Part shown: positions 8,398 to 17,502 of the stretch, in pieces
Layout: every line of letters starts with the position of its first letter
How positions within the stretch are numbered: the first letter of the stretch is position 1
Source: Alteromonas aestuariivivens
GTDB taxonomy: Bacteria > Pseudomonadota > Gammaproteobacteria > Enterobacterales > Alteromonadaceae
Reading direction: 5' to 3'
NCBI RefSeq assembly: GCF_003367475.1
Contig: NZ_QRHA01000011.1
Location: 1 to 64,000, forward strand
DNA: 64,000 bases
Notes under the pieces: generated by a model
Databases searched by the model: none
What the model saw: the letters and a program-made list of their open reading frames with translations, nothing else
What the model was told of the DNA's origin: nothing
Program-made: the position numbers and the translations under genes

Positions 8398-8907
8398 GTG
8401 AAGTTTTTGATAAATGCCGTTTTACTCTTGTGTTCTTTGGGAGTGGCAGCTCAAACGTGTTTACCTGACAGCCCCGAAACTACCGCAACAGACAGCCTGA
8501 CGGATTTGAGCGGGGGGGAAGTCTGGCATGTCGCAACGGGGCTGGTATGGCAACGCTGTGCGCTGGGCCAGATCTGGAACGGTGCGACCTGTTTGGGTGA
8601 GGCAGAAAAATACACCTGGCAGGAGGCGTTGGAGTTGGCCCAGCAGGCCAGCCACGATGATTTGAAAGGCTGGCGATTGCCAAACATTAAGGAACTGGCC
8701 AGCATTACAGAACGGGCATGTGTTCGCCCTTCCATCAATGCGGAGTGGTTTCCACAGACGCCCGAGGACGACTTCTGGAGTTCGACACCTTCCGCAACCG
8801 ACCCGGAGCGGGCCTGGGTGGTGGCGTTTTTTAATGCCAGTCATTCGCTAAAACAAAAAGACCGCTACGTTTATGTCAGGCTGGTCCGCACCTATACCGA
8901 AGAATAA
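8398..8907 (+). CDS. Small exported Lcl (DUF1566) domain protein
   Basis: A protein of 169 residues with GTG start and a signal peptide (hydrophobic to about residue 18, ending GVAAQ). The rest is one Lcl domain: ATGLVWQRC, KGWRLPNIKELASI, DDFWSSTPS, AWVVAFFNAS and VYVRLVRT, in the same order as in the end of the preceding lipoprotein. Six cysteines fall within the mature part, enough for disulphides. It starts 6 bases after the stop of the lipoprotein gene, so the two form an operon and probably arose by domain duplication. No lipobox is present, so unlike its neighbour it should be soluble. Confidence 0.8.
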   Translation: MKFLINAVLLLCSLGVAAQTCLPDSPETTATDSLTDLSGGEVWHVATGLVWQRCALGQIWNGATCLGEAEKYTWQEALELAQQASHDDLKGWRLPNIKELASITERACVRPSINAEWFPQTPEDDFWSSTPSATDPERAWVVAFFNASHSLKQKDRYVYVRLVRTYTEE

Positions 8908-9000
8908 CAGAATGTGGCAGGGTGAGAATTTAACCTGAATTTTAGCTGGTTGGGCTCATACCGACTTTCAATTTTTTCACTTGGTATACACACTGACCAT

Positions 9001-9795
9001 ATGAAAATGATAAACCTTCTTTTTTCAAACCGGCTCGCCTGTTTTTGTTTGATTTGCTGGTCTTTCAGTGCCCGGGCAGAGTTCACCTGTGACATCGATT
9101 TTGCCTATGGTCTCGTGGTGAATGAGCATCAAATCCGGGTGATGGACAAAAGCCGGACGCTGGTTCAAATCAATGATCAGTCCCGGTTGTTCATTCAGGG
9201 GCGCTGGCAGAATCTGGATGATCAACAGAAAATCTGGCTGCATGAATACGCCGCGGGCCTGCATTATGTAGTACCTAAGATGATCATTTTGGCGACGGAA
9301 GGCGTCGATCTCGCTATCGAAACCATCGACCATGTGTATTTAGGCTTGGTGGGCAGTGATCACGAGTCTTACGAGAAGCTGCGTTCTGCTATGCAGAGAG
9401 TCAAGGCGAGGGTAAAAGAAAAATTCCGGCATGCCAGCAATCATTATTTTATCGGCCCCGGCTCGTTGGAGAGTGTGGATGAATTTGTTGACAGCGAAAT
9501 TGAAGCTCAGCTCGAAGAAGCCATTTCAACGTCAATCGGCGGGATCCTGTCGGCCATCAGTGGCATCAATACCAACAATACCGAACTCAGTTCCGAGAAA
9601 GTAGAGGAACTCACCCGTCAACTTGAGGCGGTGGGTGAACAGATTGAACGGGGTGTCGGGCCTCGGGCATCAAGCCTGCGTAATAAGGCCCAGTGGTTTT
9701 GTGACAAGCTCAAGCAGCTGGACAATACCGAGGAGAAACTACGCCGTTCAATTCCGCAGTTTGAACCTTACAATGTTATTACGTCGGATCGCTAA
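9001..9795 (+). CDS. yggN: YggN family (DUF2884) exported protein
   Basis: I place the start at ATG 9001, giving 264 residues with a signal peptide ending SFSARA. The mature protein begins FTCDIDF and follows the YggN pattern: short beta strands (QIRVMDKSRTLVQI), LFIQGRWQNLDDQQ, then a long helical part rich in Glu and Lys (SSEKVEELTRQLEAVGEQIE) that could be a coiled coil. The family is periplasmic and of unknown role; it lies next to hemW/rdgB/yggW-type genes in many gammaproteobacteria, and here too hemW follows on the opposite strand with a 35-base gap. Confidence 0.75.
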   Translation: MKMINLLFSNRLACFCLICWSFSARAEFTCDIDFAYGLVVNEHQIRVMDKSRTLVQINDQSRLFIQGRWQNLDDQQKIWLHEYAAGLHYVVPKMIILATEGVDLAIETIDHVYLGLVGSDHESYEKLRSAMQRVKARVKEKFRHASNHYFIGPGSLESVDEFVDSEIEAQLEEAISTSIGGILSAISGINTNNTELSSEKVEELTRQLEAVGEQIERGVGPRASSLRNKAQWFCDKLKQLDNTEEKLRRSIPQFEPYNVITSDR

Positions 9796-9830
9796 TCAGG
9801 CCAGACTGAAGGGCTGTGCTTTAGGGCGGG

Positions 9831-10970
9831 TTAAACCAGCGCCTCCAGCAGGCTATTGAGGTAACGCCTGCCCAATGGCGTTACCTGCCATGAGTTTGCG
9901 TCTATCTCAAGCAACCCCTGCTGTTGCGCTTTTTCCAGCGCTGCGTGAATGGTATCGGGAAGCGCCTGACCGGTGAGTGCAGGATAGTCGTCAGTTGGGC
10001 AGGGTTCAACCAGCCTGAACCTGTTCATGAAAAATTCAAACGGCAGGTCTTCCTCTTCAACCCGGGTGCTATGGTCCAGGTATGGGCGGGTTAGTTCCAT
10101 GTAACCTCTTGGGTGCTTCACCTTCACGGTACGGGTAATGGTTCCCTGTTGCGTGTCGGTAATCTTTCCGTGAGCGCCACAACCTATGCCGAGGTAGTCA
10201 CCAAAGCGCCAGTAATTCAGATTGTGCTGACACTGACTTCCGGGCTGGCTGTAGGCGGAAATTTCGTATTGTTGATAGCCAGCCTCACTGAGCCGCCTGT
10301 GCCCTTCACTTTGAATGTCCCACAATATGTCGTCATCAGGCAATTTAGGCGGTTTGGAATAAAACGGCGTGTTTGGTTCAATCGTCAGTTGATACCAGGA
10401 AATATGCTGTGGGCGTTGCTGAATTGCGGTGTGCAGATCAGACAGTGCATTGTCCAGACTCTGGTCGGGTAAACCGTGCATCAGGTCGGTATTAAAGCTG
10501 TTAAGGCCTGCCAGATGGGCCTGCTGAATGGCTTGCAGGGCCTGCTGTGAATCGTGAATTCGGCCCAGTGCTTCAAGATGCTGCTGCTGAAAGCTTTGGA
10601 CGCCGATGGAAATTCGGTTTACACCTGCTTCGGCATAGCCCGAAAAACGGCCCGCTTCCACCGTACCCGGGTTGGCTTCCAGCGTGATTTCTGCATTCGC
10701 AGCAAGATTAATGCGCTGGCGGACACCACTGAGCAGTTTTTCCACTGCGGATTCGGAAAACAGGCTCGGCGTGCCGCCGCCAATAAAAATGCTTTGAACG
10801 GGACGGGCGCCAATTCGTTTTGCATCCTCGGCCAGATCGGCGAGCAAATGACTGACGTATTCCTGCTCCGGAATACTGGATTTCATGCCATGGGAATTGA
10901 AGTCACAATAGGGGCATTTCTGCACGCACCAGGGAATGTGGATGTAAAGCCCAAGCGGTGGATTACGCAA
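9831..10970 (-). CDS. hemW: Radical SAM haem chaperone HemW
   Basis: Residues 15-22 carry the radical SAM cluster motif CVQKCPYC (Cys15, 19, 22), followed by DFNSH, typical of HemW. GGGTP near 65 is the SAM-binding glycine motif. HemW resembles coproporphyrinogen dehydrogenase HemN but delivers haem to respiratory proteins instead. It is 379 residues, the usual length. The start is a TTG that overlaps the end of rdgB by 8 bases, so translation is coupled. The presence of the full cytochrome c maturation operon elsewhere in the window fits a haem-rich respiratory lifestyle. Confidence 0.93.
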   Translation of the reverse strand: MRNPPLGLYIHIPWCVQKCPYCDFNSHGMKSSIPEQEYVSHLLADLAEDAKRIGARPVQSIFIGGGTPSLFSESAVEKLLSGVRQRINLAANAEITLEANPGTVEAGRFSGYAEAGVNRISIGVQSFQQQHLEALGRIHDSQQALQAIQQAHLAGLNSFNTDLMHGLPDQSLDNALSDLHTAIQQRPQHISWYQLTIEPNTPFYSKPPKLPDDDILWDIQSEGHRRLSEAGYQQYEISAYSQPGSQCQHNLNYWRFGDYLGIGCGAHGKITDTQQGTITRTVKVKHPRGYMELTRPYLDHSTRVEEEDLPFEFFMNRFRLVEPCPTDDYPALTGQALPDTIHAALEKAQQQGLLEIDANSWQVTPLGRRYLNSLLEALV

Positions 10971-11565
10971 AAGTCTGTCTCATCTGTTCGAGCAGAAACG
11001 CCATGGCCTGTCCACGGTGACTCAATGCATTTTTTTGCTGCTTGTCCATTTCCGCTGCAGTGCAGTTGTGTGCACGAACAAAAAATACCGGGTCGTAACC
11101 AAAGCCACCAAGGCCAGCGGCCTCCTGGGTAATGGTGCCGTGCCAGTGGCCCTGGCTGATCAGGGGCACCGGATCATCCGCCTGGCGCATGAATACCAGC
11201 ATACACAGAAAGTGCGCCCGTCGGTCCAGTTCACCTTCCATACGTTCAAGTAATAACGCCACATTGTCCTGGTCGGACGCCTGTTCTCCGGCAAAGCGCG
11301 ATGAATAGATGCCCGGAGCGCCACCAAGTGCGTTAACAACCAGCCCTGAGTCGTCTGCAATGGCGGGCAGGCCGGTCTCGCGGGCGGCGTGGCGGGCTTT
11401 GATAATGGCATTCTCGACAAAGGTGGTGCCAGTTTCCGGAACTTCTGCAACGCCCAGTTCCCCTTGTGGAATGATGGTTACATTAAGGTCTCTGAATAAC
11501 TGCGAGAATTCTTTAACCTTGCCGGCGTTACCCGACGCCAGCACGATTTTGTCTGGAAATGCCAT
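10963..11565 (-). CDS. rdgB: XTP/dITP pyrophosphatase (RdgB/HAM1)
   Basis: A 200-residue house-cleaning enzyme removing deaminated purine nucleotides (dITP, XTP) before they enter DNA. The phosphate-binding SGNAGKVKEF motif is at residues 11-20 and the metal-binding ADDSGL near 70. ATG 11565 is taken as the start; a TTG two codons earlier is unlikely. It lies between srmB and hemW, all on the minus strand and packed within a few bases, an order found in related genomes. Confidence 0.95.
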   Translation of the reverse strand: MAFPDKIVLASGNAGKVKEFSQLFRDLNVTIIPQGELGVAEVPETGTTFVENAIIKARHAARETGLPAIADDSGLVVNALGGAPGIYSSRFAGEQASDQDNVALLLERMEGELDRRAHFLCMLVFMRQADDPVPLISQGHWHGTITQEAAGLGGFGYDPVFFVRAHNCTAAEMDKQQKNALSHRGQAMAFLLEQMRQTFA

Positions 11566-11571
11566 GTGCAA

Positions 11572-12783
11572 TTACCCTCTGGATTTTGGTGATTTTTTTG
11601 CCGCCGACTTTTTGCTTTTCTTCTTTTTAGGGACTTTTGGGGTCTTGTTTTTGGGCCTGAGTTCGTCAATGACCCTGGCTTTAAGAGTTTCGCCACTGTA
11701 GCGGCTGGCTTTACCCACCATTTCAAAATCGTGCGCTTCTACCAGCGAAATGGCTGTACCCTTGGCACCAGCTCGGCCAGTACGCCCAACCCGGTGCACA
11801 TAGATGTCAGCGGTTCGGGGCATGTCGTAGTTGATTACATGGCTAACGTTGGGCACGTCAATGCCACGCGCTGCAACATCCGTAGCCAGCAAAATAGGCA
11901 CTTCGTTCGACTTGAACCTGGCCAGCGCTGCATTGCGTTTATCCTGTGGCATTTCGCCCTGTAACCAGCACGCGGGGATCTGCTGGCTGTCGAGAAAACC
12001 CTTTAGTTCCTGGAGGCGTTCACGGGTTTTCACAAACACAATGGCATTGGTAACTTGGTTTTTCAGAATGTGTACAAGCAGAGCACGTTTGTGTTCCAGG
12101 TTGTCGGCCAGGTGGTACCACTGGTGAATTTTTGCCTTTTCTTTGCGTGAAGGGTCGGCTTCAAGCAAAACCGGATCATTGAGGATCTCTTTGGCAAACC
12201 GTTTTACACCGCCACTTTCCAGAGTCGCAGAAAACAGCATATTATGTTTGCGCCAACGGGCTTCGGCCGCGATCTGATTTACGATACCGGCAAATCCCAT
12301 ATCGAGCATTCTGTCTGCTTCGTCGAGGATCAGGCACTCAATAGCACGGCAATCGGCCGATTCTTTCTCAACGTGCTCAAACAAGCGCCCTGGGGTGGCA
12401 ACCAGGATGTCGAGGTTTTGTCCCAGAGTTTCCTTGTCTGTTCCGTAGTTGATACCACCGGTAATCACACCACACACCAGTTCGGTATGGCGGGTTATCT
12501 GGCACGCCTGTTCGTAAACCTGGATTGCGAGTTCACGGGTAGGGGTGAGGATAAGAATTCGGGTAGCGCCGGGCTCCTGGCGGGGAAAGTCGAGCAGGTA
12601 CTGACAGGCAGGCAGCAGGAAGGCTGCCGTTTTGCCTGTACCGGTAGGTGCCGACGCCAGAATATCCCGCCCTTCCATGGCAGCAGGGATCACCAGAGAC
12701 TGAATGCTGGTGGGTTTGGTAAAGCCCATGTCGGCTACTGCCTGACAAAGGCTATCGTCAAGCTCAAGTTGTTCAAATGTCAT
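11572..12783 (-). CDS. srmB: DEAD-box RNA helicase SrmB
   Basis: A 403-residue ATP-dependent RNA helicase with all motifs: SAPTGTGKTA (Walker A), PTREL, LDEADRMLDMGF (DEAD), LFSATLE (SAT) and HRVGRTGRAG (motif VI). The N-terminus MTFEQLELDDSLCQAV and the short Lys-rich tail (KVPKKKKSKKSAAKKSP) fit SrmB, which helps assemble the large ribosomal subunit, rather than the longer DeaD or RhlE. The start at 12783 matches that family's N-terminus; an upstream extension to 12828 is not conserved. First gene of the srmB-rdgB-hemW group. Confidence 0.88.
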   Translation of the reverse strand: MTFEQLELDDSLCQAVADMGFTKPTSIQSLVIPAAMEGRDILASAPTGTGKTAAFLLPACQYLLDFPRQEPGATRILILTPTRELAIQVYEQACQITRHTELVCGVITGGINYGTDKETLGQNLDILVATPGRLFEHVEKESADCRAIECLILDEADRMLDMGFAGIVNQIAAEARWRKHNMLFSATLESGGVKRFAKEILNDPVLLEADPSRKEKAKIHQWYHLADNLEHKRALLVHILKNQVTNAIVFVKTRERLQELKGFLDSQQIPACWLQGEMPQDKRNAALARFKSNEVPILLATDVAARGIDVPNVSHVINYDMPRTADIYVHRVGRTGRAGAKGTAISLVEAHDFEMVGKASRYSGETLKARVIDELRPKNKTPKVPKKKKSKKSAAKKSPKSRG

Positions 12784-12842
12784 AGGTAAATCAGTCAAGG
12801 CAAGAATGCGGCGCATTGTACCACCCAAAGTGGCAACACACC

Positions 12843-13961
12843 CTAGTTACCGAGGATATTTTCAATAGCCTCAAGTCTGGCGTGTTCAATGGCCTGTTTG
12901 ATGGCAGGCCCTTGTACACCCGTTGAAAGTATAGCTGCAATATCGATTTTTTTAGCCGCGGTCAGCGCTTTGTGTATATTGCCCACGATGGCTTTTAGCG
13001 TGTGACCGTCAACGTTATGACTCTCGGCTACAATTTGCCACACTGCCAACAGTGAAAAGAAACGAGCTTCCTTGCGCCATGCATCACAGTCGTTGAACAG
13101 TGTCAGCATTGTTTTTGCGTTGAATGAGGGCAGGGTGTGCCAGCCGGAGCTGAATCTGGACGCCAGTTTTGCCATTGCGGCAGCCGAATTTGGAACTTTC
13201 AGACGCCGGCACCAGGCCATTGCCTTATCGGGCGAAAGGTTACAGCACAGCAGGGCGATTCGCTGTTCCTCACACATCTGTTGTTCTGCTGCGAGTTTGA
13301 GGTATTGGGATCGCAGCCCATCATGCTGCGGCAACTCAGAAAACCAGTTCTGCCATGCGTTGGCTTCGGCCAAAACCGAGAAATAAACCTGTGGAGATGA
13401 CTCCATCAGGCTGCGGCGGGTTTCCTGCCAGACCCGCTCGGCGGAAAGGTCTTTCAGTTCACCGCTCGAGGCCATCGACTGCATGAGGTTGAGTGTTTCC
13501 GGGGCGATATTAAAACCCAGATGGGCGAAGCGAGCGGCGAAGCGGGCAACCCGGAACACTCTCAATGGGTCTTCAATAAATGCGTCCGAGACGTGGCGAA
13601 GCCACTTGTGCCTGATGTCATCCTGGCCGTGATAGGGGTCTATGATGGATCCTGATGCACTTTTGGCGATGGCATTGATGGTAAGGTCGCGCCTGAGAAG
13701 GTCCTGTTCCAGTGTGACCTCCGGGCTGGCGTCGCAAACAAACCCGGTATAACCTTTGCCTGCTTTTCGCTCAGTACGGGCAAGCGCATATTCTTCCCGG
13801 GTTTTCGGATGCAGAAATACCGGGAAATCTTTACCGACCTGGGTAAACCCCTGCGCCAACATTTTCTGGGGGGTGGCGCCCACTACCACCCAGTCTCTGT
13901 CAGATACCGGGCGGCCCAGTAGTTCATCCCGTACTGCACCACCAACCAAATATACCTGCAT
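12843..13961 (-). CDS. cca: tRNA nucleotidyltransferase (CCA-adding enzyme)
   Basis: The 372-residue protein begins MQVYLVGGAVRDELLGRPVS with the class II nucleotidyltransferase head and the DRD metal-binding aspartates, and continues with LLRRDLTINAIA and the R-rich DPLRVFRVARFAAR segment that reads the incoming nucleotide. It repairs and completes the 3' CCA of tRNA. It stops before the HD phosphohydrolase domain found in the 412-residue enterobacterial enzyme, so it is the shorter form. It is transcribed divergently from the GspA-like gene. Confidence 0.92.
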   Translation of the reverse strand: MQVYLVGGAVRDELLGRPVSDRDWVVVGATPQKMLAQGFTQVGKDFPVFLHPKTREEYALARTERKAGKGYTGFVCDASPEVTLEQDLLRRDLTINAIAKSASGSIIDPYHGQDDIRHKWLRHVSDAFIEDPLRVFRVARFAARFAHLGFNIAPETLNLMQSMASSGELKDLSAERVWQETRRSLMESSPQVYFSVLAEANAWQNWFSELPQHDGLRSQYLKLAAEQQMCEEQRIALLCCNLSPDKAMAWCRRLKVPNSAAAMAKLASRFSSGWHTLPSFNAKTMLTLFNDCDAWRKEARFFSLLAVWQIVAESHNVDGHTLKAIVGNIHKALTAAKKIDIAAILSTGVQGPAIKQAIEHARLEAIENILGN

Positions 13962-14039
13962 GTCACCCCTGTAAATTGGATCAACCCCGCAGTATTATGC
14001 CTGAGAATCAGGTGACTGTGGCGAATTCAGCGGAAGATT

Positions 14040-14068
14040 TTGACATCCTCTGATACTGCCGTTAGTTT
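14040..14068 (+). promoter_or_regulatory. Promoter of the GspA-like gene
   Basis: TTGACA (14040-14045), exactly the -35 consensus, is followed after 17 bases by TAGTTT (14063-14068), a fair -10. Transcription would begin about 25 bases before the ATG at 14101. It lies in the 139-base gap shared with the divergent cca gene. Confidence 0.6.
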
Positions 14069-14100
14069 AACTCGCGTCTGACAATTATCTTAAGCTCTGA

Positions 14101-15012
14101 ATGTATCTGAACTATTTTGGCCTCAGTGATAACCCGTTTTCGATCGCTCCTAACCCGGACTACCTCTATATGAGCCCGCGTCACAAGGAAGCCCTGGCGC
14201 ACCTGACATTTGGGCTAAGGGAAAGCGGAGGCTTTGTCATGCTTACTGGTGAAGTCGGAACAGGCAAAACCACGGTATCAAGAAAGCTGTTGCAGCAGTT
14301 GCCGGACAATACCCAGGTTGCCGTGATCCTTAACCCTACCTTGTCGGCAATTGAATTGCTGGCGACGGTCTGCGATGAGCTGGGTATTGGCTATGATGGC
14401 GGCAAAGCCAGCCTTAAATACTTTACCGATTGCATACTGGCCAAGCTGGCGGAAAATCATGACGCCGGTATTAACACCGTGCTTATGATTGATGAAGCGC
14501 AGCATTTGTTGCCGGAAGTGCTCGAGCAACTGAGGTTATTGACCAACCTGGAAACCAACCGCGAAAAACTGTTGAAGGTCGTTTTGATTGGTCAGCCTGA
14601 ATTGCAGCAGTTGCTCAAGCGCAATGAATTGCGGCAGCTTGCCCAGCGTATCACCGCCCGTTATCACTTACTGCCGCTAACCGCACCGGAAGTGAGTGCT
14701 TACGTTGCGCACCGTTTGGGTGTTGCCGGTGGGGATGTGAGTATTTTCAGTAAGGCTACATTACGGGCAATTCATCAGATAACGGGGGGGATCCCCAGAG
14801 TGATCAATTTGTTGTGTGACAGAGCATTAACACTGAGTTTCACCAAACAGCATGCTGAAGTAAAAAAGCCCATCTTTATTGCAGCTGCAGAGCAGATCCT
14901 TGGGGAAGATGTCGTATCCCAACGCATCCAGGGCGAGTATTCACTGATTTTGGCTGCGCTTTTTGTGGTCTCGATAGCGATTGGGTTTGGACTGGGGAAA
15001 TGGTATGTCTGA
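14101..15012 (+). CDS. ExeA/GspA-like AAA+ ATPase
   Basis: A 303-residue ATPase: MYLNYFGLSDNPFSIAPNPD is the characteristic N-terminus of ExeA proteins, GEVGTGKTT (near 48) is Walker A, VLMIDEAQHL (near 130) is Walker B, and a membrane helix occupies about residues 280-300. ExeA/GspA works with GspB to place the type II secretin through the cell wall. Unlike the full-length Aeromonas ExeA, it has no peptidoglycan-binding domain after the membrane helix. The next gene overlaps by 8 bases and encodes a GspB-like partner, supporting the pair assignment. Confidence 0.8.
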   Translation: MYLNYFGLSDNPFSIAPNPDYLYMSPRHKEALAHLTFGLRESGGFVMLTGEVGTGKTTVSRKLLQQLPDNTQVAVILNPTLSAIELLATVCDELGIGYDGGKASLKYFTDCILAKLAENHDAGINTVLMIDEAQHLLPEVLEQLRLLTNLETNREKLLKVVLIGQPELQQLLKRNELRQLAQRITARYHLLPLTAPEVSAYVAHRLGVAGGDVSIFSKATLRAIHQITGGIPRVINLLCDRALTLSFTKQHAEVKKPIFIAAAEQILGEDVVSQRIQGEYSLILAALFVVSIAIGFGLGKWYV

Positions 15013-16075
15013 GCGGATCGCCATCAGTGAGTTAAGACCAGGAATGGTCATTGAACATATCACCCGCCAGAATGGCCCGGTTAAAATTCGCAAATCCGGG
15101 CTGGTATCGAGTAGCGCCATGGTTCAGGGGCTGGCGGAAATGGGCGTGCAGGAAGTCGAGATTGACCCGGAACAAACGGTAGAAATTGCGGTGAATGTGC
15201 GGCCCAAAACCCAGACGCAGGCGTTGCTGCGGGGGCATCATGATACTTCGGCAAGTTTTGATCGCAGTCTCTCTGATCAGTTCAACCGCAGTCTGTTTTT
15301 ACCCACGGTACAGGGGCTGCCGTCCGTGTGGAAAGTGTATGCCAGGCAATATCTGGTAGTGGCAATTCTGATCGCTGGTGGGGTTGGAATAGGTTATACA
15401 GCCGCCACACCTCAGAACTGGTGGCCAGGATTGGTCAGTGTTTTCGAACCGCACAGGCCAGCCCCGTTGGCAGCGGCCACCGCTCCTAAGCAGCACACAC
15501 CCGTAGCCGAGACTGTGACCGCCAGACACAAACCAGCCATCCCCCAAGACGATTTGGCAAGTCAGCAGGATGAGGTTGCTCAAGTAAAAGCCGAAGAGCA
15601 GCTTGCCCGCATGGCGCGGGAGCCAGTCAGTTCGCAGCCCGTTTATGCTGAACCTCAGCAAGTGCAACGGGAGAGTTCAGTTTCCGAAGGGCAAATCATC
15701 AATCGGCAACCCGAAGAAGGAGCAGTTAAAGTTTCACCTGAGCTGATGGCCCGGTTCAACGAAGCGGTGGCGGAACTGGAAAAGGCGGAGCAGGATCCTG
15801 ACCCCATTAGGAATACGCGAGTCAATGTTTACGAAGATGTTCCAAGGGTTGATCAACTGCCGGTGAACACACTGACACGGCTGCCATCCATGAGCTTCAG
15901 TGCCCATATGTACGCATCACGCTCTGCAGATCGCTGGGTGCGGGTTAATGGAAACCAACTGGGAGAAGGGGATTGGATCACCAAGGAAGTCCAGATTGTG
16001 AATATTGAAGCGCAGCGGGTGATTCTTTCGTTCCACGGAGAAATATTCAGTATGGCGGCGTTGACCGACTGGTGA
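15005..16075 (+). CDS. GspB-like type II secretion protein with an N-terminal DUF3391-like module
   Basis: A 356-residue, one-helix membrane protein. Residues about 295-356 match the GspB C-terminal domain (LPSMSFSAHMYAS, RWVRVNGNQLGEGDWI). A membrane helix lies near 108-125 and a Pro/Ala/Gln-rich linker spans the periplasm. The first 55 residues are unusual: IAISELRPGMVIEHITRQNG and VQEVEID closely match the N-terminus of the neighbouring HD-GYP protein (ISIDELKPGMYVNQVIRQSG, ILELEID), a DUF3391-like module normally found on HD-GYP proteins. ATG 15005 overlaps the end of the ATPase gene. GspB role well supported; the module's role here is unknown. Confidence 0.75.
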   Translation: MSERIAISELRPGMVIEHITRQNGPVKIRKSGLVSSSAMVQGLAEMGVQEVEIDPEQTVEIAVNVRPKTQTQALLRGHHDTSASFDRSLSDQFNRSLFLPTVQGLPSVWKVYARQYLVVAILIAGGVGIGYTAATPQNWWPGLVSVFEPHRPAPLAAATAPKQHTPVAETVTARHKPAIPQDDLASQQDEVAQVKAEEQLARMAREPVSSQPVYAEPQQVQRESSVSEGQIINRQPEEGAVKVSPELMARFNEAVAELEKAEQDPDPIRNTRVNVYEDVPRVDQLPVNTLTRLPSMSFSAHMYASRSADRWVRVNGNQLGEGDWITKEVQIVNIEAQRVILSFHGEIFSMAALTDW

Positions 16076-16090
16076 AGCGCCACCCGTTAA

Positions 16091-17287
16091 TTATTTGTCC
16101 GGTATCTGATGCAGGAACACGTCGCGGAAAAATTTGGGCAGGTTAATCCCGAATTCGTCCGGTCGAACCACACTGACAATGTCGTCGTCAGCACGGCTCA
16201 GATCAAGCTGTTTGATTTCGCTGTAATGCCCAGCGTTTACGTTATAAAAGGTCATTATCACCGGCTTTAGCAGGTCGCTCTTACCAAGCTGGGTAACAAT
16301 GCCCAGCTTACCGCTTTTCAGCTTCACTAATGAGCCAACCGGATGCACGCCCAGACATTGAATGAACTGTTTGACCAGCGTCTGATCCAGGCCTTTTTCC
16401 TTGGTCAGGCGTTTGAGTGCCAGAGCGGGCGTGACAGAATTCTGATGGCTGCGCTGGGAGATCATGGCGTCGTAGGAGTCGACGATGGCGGCCATGCGGG
16501 CGAATTCTGAGATCTCATCGCCACTTAAGCCCGCCGGATAACCCGTGCCGTCTTGTCGTTCATGGTGTTGCTGGATGACAGTCAGAACCAGTTCCGGTAC
16601 GCAACCGGCCGTCTCAACCATTTCTGTTCCCTTGGTGACGTGTGCCTGGATCTGTTGCCATTGCTCTGCCGACAGTTTTGTACCCTGACAACGCAGGGCA
16701 TCAGGTACTTCCGACATGCCCAAATCCATGAGCAAGACACCGAGACAGACCTGCTCTGTTGTTGCTTGATCATAGCCAAGATGGCTGGCAAATATAGCCA
16801 TCAGAATGCAGCAGTTAATAGAGTGCTCAAGTAAATACTGGTCTTTGTCCTTGATGTGTGCAAGACATGAGAGGGCACTGGGGTTCTCCAGTACACTGCT
16901 GATGATTTGGCCTGACAGTTTTGTAGCGGATTCCATGTCGCAAGCGGCGCCATTTTTTAATGCGCGCAACAGTCCGCGCTGAATGCTGACCGCTTGCTGG
17001 TGCAGCTCGTTAGCGGCATTAAGCGCTTGCGATGGTGACAGCCTGGCCTTATGCGCAGCTTTCTGGAGGGGCTTTTTATCGGCTGCCAGTGTTGTTTCGG
17101 GAGTGGCCATCTGACTGCGGGAAAGGTCAATTTCCAGTTCCAGAATCCCTTTGGCTTTGAGCATTTCTACCACTGACTGGGTTTTTACCACACCCTTGGA
17201 GCGCATTTTAAGTCGTCCGGACTGGCGTATGACCTGATTGACATACATTCCCGGTTTCAGTTCATCAATGGAAATGTTCTTGAGCAT
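16091..17287 (-). CDS. DUF3391/HD-GYP domain protein with degenerate HD motif
   Basis: A 398-residue protein: DUF3391 at residues 1-58, then an HD-GYP domain at about 140-320. It retains His155, His216, the HHE at 241-243, GYP at 249-251 and Asp270, but the HD pair with its usual GK is MDLGM (Met187-Asp188): the metal-binding histidine is gone. HD-GYP proteins hydrolyse cyclic di-GMP with two or three metals, so activity may be lost or changed and the protein may act as a sensor or scaffold. It converges on the GspB-like gene (15-base gap) whose product has the same N-terminal module. Confidence 0.85.
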   Translation of the reverse strand: MLKNISIDELKPGMYVNQVIRQSGRLKMRSKGVVKTQSVVEMLKAKGILELEIDLSRSQMATPETTLAADKKPLQKAAHKARLSPSQALNAANELHQQAVSIQRGLLRALKNGAACDMESATKLSGQIISSVLENPSALSCLAHIKDKDQYLLEHSINCCILMAIFASHLGYDQATTEQVCLGVLLMDLGMSEVPDALRCQGTKLSAEQWQQIQAHVTKGTEMVETAGCVPELVLTVIQQHHERQDGTGYPAGLSGDEISEFARMAAIVDSYDAMISQRSHQNSVTPALALKRLTKEKGLDQTLVKQFIQCLGVHPVGSLVKLKSGKLGIVTQLGKSDLLKPVIMTFYNVNAGHYSEIKQLDLSRADDDIVSVVRPDEFGINLPKFFRDVFLHQIPDK

Positions 17288-17454
17288 TGAAACTTACCTC
17301 TTAAAACTGCAAAGAGTGATGCTGTGGATAGGGTCGGACCAGATAGGCCGGATAATATCACAGAGATGTACAAAGTGGATAAGTTTGATTTTATAAGCGG
17401 TTATTCAAAAGTAGAAAAGTGCGGGGATATTGACTCTATTGGCAACCAAAATGC

Positions 17455-17478
17455 AAAGAGCGCCATACGGCGCCCTTT
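17455..17478 (-). terminator. Probable terminator of the leu operon
   Basis: The stem AAAGaGCGCC / GGCGCcCTTT with loop ATAC has one mismatch and lies 25 bases after the leuD stop. On the minus strand it runs into GCATTTTGG, a weak four-T tract, so termination may be partial. It is the only hairpin between leuD and the HD-GYP gene start. Confidence 0.5.
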
Positions 17479-17502
17479 GTGAGCTTATGTGTTTGTTGAC
17501 AA

